The notes beneath the pieces were generated by a model. That model did not search any database and had not been told where the DNA came from. It saw nothing but the letters and a program-made list of their open reading frames with translations. A stretch of DNA of 64,000 nt, taken from Actinotalea soli. Its GTDB lineage: Bacteria; Actinomycetota; Actinomycetes; Actinomycetales; Cellulomonadaceae. The position numbers and the translations under genes were made by a program. Position 1 is the first letter of the stretch; every line of letters starts with the position of its first letter. The stretch spans positions 496,001 to 560,000 of the forward strand of contig NZ_JAGEMK010000002.1 in assembly GCF_017565425.1 (NCBI RefSeq), given 5' to 3'. Below, piece by piece: positions 60,413 to 64,000 of the stretch.

Positions 60413-61300
60413 GTGCGCACCTCAGGGGCAGGGGCCGTCGGCCGGGTCCCCGCCCCGGCCCTCTTCGTCGTCTCGGGTCTGACCCAGTACGGCGGGGCTG
60501 CGGTCGCCGTCGGGCTCTTCGCGCAGATGGCTGCCGCCGGGGTCGCCTGGTCCCGGCTCGTGGTGGCGGCCCTCGTGCTGCTGCTCTGGCGCCGCCCCTG
60601 GCGCATGACCTGGACCAGGCGCGACCTGCTCGCGGTCGCGCTCTTCGGGGTGGTGCTGGCCGCGATGAACATCTCGTTCTACGTCGCGATCGAGCACCTG
60701 CCCCTGGGCACCGCGGTGGCCATCGAGTTCATCGGGCCGGTGGCGGTCGCCGCGATCACGGGCAGCGGGTGGCGCGAGCGGGTCGGTATCGGCCTCGCCG
60801 CCGTGGGCGTGGTGCTCCTGGCCGGGGTGACCCTGACCCTCGGCGGGGACGGCGTGGTGATCGGGCTCGTGGCGATCGGGATCGCGGCGGCCTGCTGGGC
60901 CGGCTACATCCTGCTGGGACGCCGGGTGGCCGTGCGGGGGGACGGGGTGACGATGCTCGCGGTCGCGATGGCCATCGGTTCCCTCGCCTTCGCCCCCTTC
61001 CTCGCCGCGACCGCCGCCCCGGCCCTGGCCTCGTGGCGGTTGGCCCTCGCCCTCGTGGTGGTCGCGGTGCTCTCCTCGGTGGTGCCCTACGGCCTCGAGC
61101 AGCTGGTGCTCCGCACGGTGAGCCCGGCGACCTTCGCGGTGCTCCTCGCCCTGCTCCCCGCGACGGCGGCCGTGGTCGGCGCGGTCGTGCTCGGCCAGTG
61201 GCCGCACGGGGTCGAGCTCGTCGGGCTCGTCCTCGTCTCGGCAGCGATCGCGCTCACCTCGGTGCGGCGCCGCCCACGGCTCGCCGAACCTCCCGCCTGA
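60413..61300 (+). CDS. EamA/RhtA-type DMT exporter
   Basis: A 295-residue membrane protein with ten helices formed by two EamA repeats. The first half has NISFYVAIEHLPLGTAVAIEFIGPVAVA, the second SVVPYGLEQLVLRTVSPATFAVLLALLPATAAVVGAVVLGQWP (split by a turn), matching RhtA-like exporters of amino acids such as threonine and homoserine, or nucleosides. CATAGT with a 6-base gap before the GTG indicates a leaderless mRNA. Single gene. Confidence 0.9.
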   Translation: MRTSGAGAVGRVPAPALFVVSGLTQYGGAAVAVGLFAQMAAAGVAWSRLVVAALVLLLWRRPWRMTWTRRDLLAVALFGVVLAAMNISFYVAIEHLPLGTAVAIEFIGPVAVAAITGSGWRERVGIGLAAVGVVLLAGVTLTLGGDGVVIGLVAIGIAAACWAGYILLGRRVAVRGDGVTMLAVAMAIGSLAFAPFLAATAAPALASWRLALALVVVAVLSSVVPYGLEQLVLRTVSPATFAVLLALLPATAAVVGAVVLGQWPHGVELVGLVLVSAAIALTSVRRRPRLAEPPA

Positions 61301-61364
61301 GCCACGGCCCGACCAGCGGTGCCGAGCCGTGGCGCAGGGGCCCGGGTGGTGGGCAGGAGCGCCG

Positions 61365-61934
61365 TCAGAGGTACTGCCCGGGGTGGCGCTCCTCCCGGCC
61401 TGCGCCGTCGGCCCGGTGCGACGGCCCCGCCTGGCCCGGACCGGCGCCCGCGCCGTGCCCGTCGAGGCCCCCCGGCATCGACCCCGGTGGCAGTGCCCGA
61501 CGCCTCTGACCGACCTGTGCCTGGGACGCCATCTGCTGGGCCACGAGCGCGGCCTGCAGGCCGTGGAACAGGCCCTCGAGCCAGCCGACGAGCTGGGCCT
61601 GGGCGATGCGCAGCTCGGCCTCCGAGGGGCTCGAGTCCTCGGGGAAGGGCAGGCTGATGCGTCGCAGCTCGTCGACCAGGTCGGGGGAGAGGCCGTCCTC
61701 GAGCTCGCGCAGGGACCGTGCGTGGACCTCGGCCAGGCGCCCCCGGGCGGCCTCGTCGAGCGGGGCGCTGCGCACCTCCTCGAGGAGCTGCTTGATCATG
61801 GTCCCGATCCGCATCACCTTCGCGGGCTGCCCGACGACGGTGGGGTCCGCGGCCGCCGCAACCGCCTCGGCCGACCCGGCGGGTGCGGGCGGGGTGTCGG
61901 CGGGATCGCTCGGGGGCACGGGCTGGTCGCTCAT
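61365..61934 (-). CDS. bpa: Bacterial proteasome activator Bpa
   Basis: A 189-residue protein of the Bpa (PafE) family. A Pro/Ala-rich tail is followed by helices forming the ring subunit: KVMRIGTMIKQLLEEVRSAPLDEAARGRLAEVHARSLRELEDGLSPDL (split by a turn) and SSPSEAELRIAQAQLVGWLEGLFHGLQAALVAQQMASQAQ. It ends in GQYL (186-189), the C-terminal motif by which Bpa docks on the 20S proteasome and opens its gate without ATP, to degrade unfolded or certain regulatory proteins. A GACAAT box sits 6 bases before the ATG. Confidence 0.95.
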   Translation of the reverse strand: MSDQPVPPSDPADTPPAPAGSAEAVAAAADPTVVGQPAKVMRIGTMIKQLLEEVRSAPLDEAARGRLAEVHARSLRELEDGLSPDLVDELRRISLPFPEDSSPSEAELRIAQAQLVGWLEGLFHGLQAALVAQQMASQAQVGQRRRALPPGSMPGGLDGHGAGAGPGQAGPSHRADGAGREERHPGQYL

Positions 61935-62006
61935 GGCCCCATTGTCCCCGCCCCGCCCACAGGCGCCCGCTAGGTTGAGACGGCCGCCCGCCCCGAAGGA
62001 GATGCG

Positions 62007-63236
62007 ATGTCCTGGCTGACCTCCCCCGCGCACCACCGTTGGCTCGAGGGGGAGACCGACCGCCTCCTCGACTTCGGCAGGGCCGCGCGCACCCCGCAGG
62101 GCTTCGGCTGGCTCGACCAGCGCGGGCGGCTCGAGACGGACCGGGACACCGCGCTGTGGATCACCTGCCGGATGACCTACGTCAACTCCCTCGCGGCCCT
62201 GCTCGGGCGACCAGGGGCCGGGGCGCTGACCGACCACGGGCTCGCGGCCCTGGACGGTCCGTTCCGCGACACCCAGCACGGGGGCTGGTTCGCCGCCGTC
62301 GGGCCGGAGGGGCCCACCGAGACGGACAAGGGGGCCTACCCGCACGCCTTCGTGGTCCTCGCGACGGCGAGCGCCGCGGCCGCCGGCCGGACCGGGGCCC
62401 GAGGGCTGCTCGACGAGGCACTCGCCGTCTCGCTCGCGCACTTCTGGGACGAGGAGGCCGGGATGGTGGTCGAGTCCTGGGACCGCACCTTCACCACCTG
62501 CGAGGACTACCGCGGGGTCAACGCCGGCATGCACACGGTCGAGGCGTACCTCGCGGCCGCTGACGTCACGGGGGACCGGGCCTGGCTGGACCGCGCGGCG
62601 CGGATCACCGAGCGGGTGGTCCACGGGTTCGCGCGGGGGAACCAGTGGCGCCTGCCCGAGCACTTCGACACCGCGTGGCAGCCGCTGCTCGACTACAACG
62701 TCGACTCCCCGGCTCACCCCTTCCGGCCGTACGGGGCGACCGTCGGGCACTGGCTCGAGTGGGCGCGTCTCGCCCTGCACGTGCGCGCCGCCCTCGAGGC
62801 CCGGGGGGACACCCCGCCCACCTGGATGCTCGAGGACGCCGTCGGCCTGGTCGACGCCGCCGTCCGCGAGGGCTGGCAGGTCGACGGGGCTCCGGGGTTC
62901 GTCTACACGGTGGACTGGTCGGGGAGCCCGGTCGTGCGCGAGCGGATGCACTGGGTGCTGTGCGAGGCCCTGGGCGCCGCCGCGGCGCTGTTCGCCGCCA
63001 CCGGGGACGCGCGCTACGACGACTGGTACCAGCAGTGGTGGGACTACGCGGCCGAGCACCTCCTCGACCTGGAGGGTGGCTCGTGGTGGCACGAGCTCGC
63101 CCCCGACCACCAGGTGTCCACCACGACGTGGGCCGGCAAGGCCGACCTCTACCACGCGGTCCAGGCGACCCTCATCCCACGGCTGCCGCTCACCCCGACC
63201 CTGGCCCCGGCCCTCGCGCGGGGCCTGCTGGGCTGA
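62007..63236 (+). CDS. AGE-family sugar epimerase/isomerase (mannose isomerase-like)
   Basis: A 409-residue alpha/alpha-barrel protein of the N-acylglucosamine 2-epimerase superfamily. Marks: RDTALWITCRMTYVNSLAAL, GGWFAAVGPEGPTETDKGAYPHAFVVLA, RGVNAGMHTVEAYLAAAD, HFDTAWQPLLDYN and ERMHWVLCEALGAAAALF, with the conserved His and Glu residues expected for ring opening and proton transfer. It resembles D-mannose isomerases (YihS-type), which interconvert mannose and fructose. The ATG at 62007 follows GAAGGAGA. It fits the saccharolytic lifestyle but no partner gene is adjacent. Confidence 0.85.
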   Translation: MSWLTSPAHHRWLEGETDRLLDFGRAARTPQGFGWLDQRGRLETDRDTALWITCRMTYVNSLAALLGRPGAGALTDHGLAALDGPFRDTQHGGWFAAVGPEGPTETDKGAYPHAFVVLATASAAAAGRTGARGLLDEALAVSLAHFWDEEAGMVVESWDRTFTTCEDYRGVNAGMHTVEAYLAAADVTGDRAWLDRAARITERVVHGFARGNQWRLPEHFDTAWQPLLDYNVDSPAHPFRPYGATVGHWLEWARLALHVRAALEARGDTPPTWMLEDAVGLVDAAVREGWQVDGAPGFVYTVDWSGSPVVRERMHWVLCEALGAAAALFAATGDARYDDWYQQWWDYAAEHLLDLEGGSWWHELAPDHQVSTTTWAGKADLYHAVQATLIPRLPLTPTLAPALARGLLG

Positions 63237-63284
63237 CGGCCTGCCGGGCCGAGGCGGGTCAGCGGTCTGCTGGGCCGACCGAGG

Positions 63285-64000
63285 TCAGGGGACCAGCAGG
63301 AGCTTGCCGAAGACCTCGCCGGCGGCCATGAGCTCGTGGGCGCGCGCGGCGTCCTCGAGCGGGAGACGCTCGTGGACCACGGGCCGCACGGCGCCGCTGA
63401 GCACGTGCGGCCACACGTGCTCGAGCACCTCCGCGACGATCGCGGCCTTCTCGGCGGGAGGGCGCGAGCGCAGGGTCGTGCCCAGCACGGTGGCACGGCG
63501 GGCCAGGAGGGCACCCAGGTCGAGCTCGGCCCGTCGCCCCTTCTGCAGGCCGATCACCGCGAGACGCCCGCCGGTCGCCAGCACCTCGAGGTTGCGTCCC
63601 AGGTAGGCGGCCCCGACGACGTCGAGCACGACGTCGACGCCGCGGTCGCCGGTCAGCTCCCGGCAGCGGTCCACGAAGTCCTCGCTGCGGTGGTCGACCG
63701 CGGCGACCGCACCGAGCCCGAGGCAGCGGGCCGCTCGTTCGGGCCCGCCTGCCGTCGTGACGACGTGAGCACCCAGGGCCGTGCCGAGCTGGACGGCCAA
63801 GGAGCCGACCCCGCCCGAGCCCCCGTGCACCAGCAGCCACTCCTCGGGGGCCAGCCGCGCGGCCCGCAGGGTCGACCACGCGGTGCACGCGGCCTCGGGC
63901 AGGGCGGCACCGTCGACCAGGTCGACCCCGTCCGGCAGCGGCAGCACCTGCGCGGCGGGCACCACGACGCGGCTCGCATAGCCGCCGCCGTCCAGCAGGG
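63285..64000 (-). CDS. NAD(P)H-quinone oxidoreductase / zinc-free medium-chain dehydrogenase (partial)
   Basis: The C-terminal about 238 residues of a medium-chain dehydrogenase-reductase running off the right edge. Visible are GGYASRVVVPAAQVLPLPDG, CTAWSTL, the NADP-binding WLLVHGGSGGVGSLAVQLGTALGAHV, and the C-terminal pattern HVWPHVLSGAVRPVVHERLPLEDAARAHELM with FGKLLLVP at the end. This matches PIG3/QOR-type quinone reductases in the cytosol. The 5' end and start codon are outside the window. It converges with the epimerase gene. Confidence 0.9.
   Translation of the reverse strand, partial: LLDGGGYASRVVVPAAQVLPLPDGVDLVDGAALPEAACTAWSTLRAARLAPEEWLLVHGGSGGVGSLAVQLGTALGAHVVTTAGGPERAARCLGLGAVAAVDHRSEDFVDRCRELTGDRGVDVVLDVVGAAYLGRNLEVLATGGRLAVIGLQKGRRAELDLGALLARRATVLGTTLRSRPPAEKAAIVAEVLEHVWPHVLSGAVRPVVHERLPLEDAARAHELMAAGEVFGKLLLVP

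Noticed and set aside
63237-63284. Imperfect direct repeat between the epimerase and quinone reductase genes
   Set aside because: The similarity is weak and mostly due to GC-rich composition; no arms or spacing support a function.

Overview
The window is a gene-dense, very GC-rich stretch of chromosome from an actinobacterium, most likely a Cellulomonadaceae-type member of the Micrococcales. The reasons are the near-universal G/C third codon positions, frequent GTG starts, many genes with the start codon about 6 nt after a -10 box (leaderless), F420-type oxidoreductases, a proteasome activator (Bpa), and a cellobiose phosphorylase that closely follows what I remember of the Cellulomonas enzymes. 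No rRNA, tRNA, CRISPR array, insertion sequence or prophage was seen. No gene-free gap exceeds 300 bases; the longest, about 250, lies before the sugar transporter at 56765.

Layout. 1-8.3 kb: a broken-off gene (possible DUF4914), a drug-type MFS exporter with a deazaflavin-type oxidoreductase, an EAL-GAF-GAF c-di-GMP phosphodiesterase behind a sigma-28-like promoter, a YciO-type protein, an exported HNH nuclease, a DUF6318 lipoprotein with a PKD protein, a DUF3817 membrane protein and a methyltransferase. 8.5-14.3 kb: an iron-siderophore locus made of two tandem siderophore-interacting reductases on the minus strand and a complete binding protein/permease/permease/ATPase operon on the plus strand, diverging from a region with two IdeR/DtxR-like boxes. 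14.3-21.5 kb: a lipoprotein, an EF-G-like GTPase, a GH18/chitin-binding protein and a processive GT2 synthase; each of the first three has a pair of 50-bp palindromic repeats just downstream. 21.6-25.1 kb: cellobiose phosphorylase and aldose epimerase behind a CelR/CebR-type operator. 25.1-30.8 kb: miscellaneous membrane, lipoprotein, FKBP, Gfo/Idh/MocA and F420-type genes. 30.8-38.2 kb: a sugar locus (GH2, LacI regulator, ABC transporter, GH43 lipoprotein), probably for arabinose-containing oligosaccharides. 38.3-55.4 kb: VIT1-type transporter, two roadblock proteins, gluconokinase and MFS, MASE1-GGDEF-EAL protein, phosphoglucomutase, a GT2 enzyme, a large membrane protein, prephenate dehydratase, a lipid kinase, seryl-tRNA synthetase and a HAD phosphatase. 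55.4-60.4 kb: a LacI regulator and an AglEFG-like ABC transporter carrying the same 14-bp operator as the cellobiose phosphorylase. 60.4-64 kb: DMT exporter, Bpa, an AGE-family epimerase/isomerase and a truncated quinone oxidoreductase.

How it works together. The strongest theme is plant-polysaccharide sugar use. An identical operator ties cellobiose phosphorolysis (21.6 kb) to a sugar importer 35 kb away, and a second LacI-controlled locus handles arabinoside-type sugars. The product of cellobiose phosphorylase, glucose 1-phosphate, would feed the phosphoglucomutase at 45-46.7 kb. A second theme is iron uptake under probable IdeR control. Two c-di-GMP enzymes and a GT2 synthase/GH18 pair suggest surface polysaccharide or motility control. 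The least explained elements are two families of short nested palindromes at gene 3' ends.
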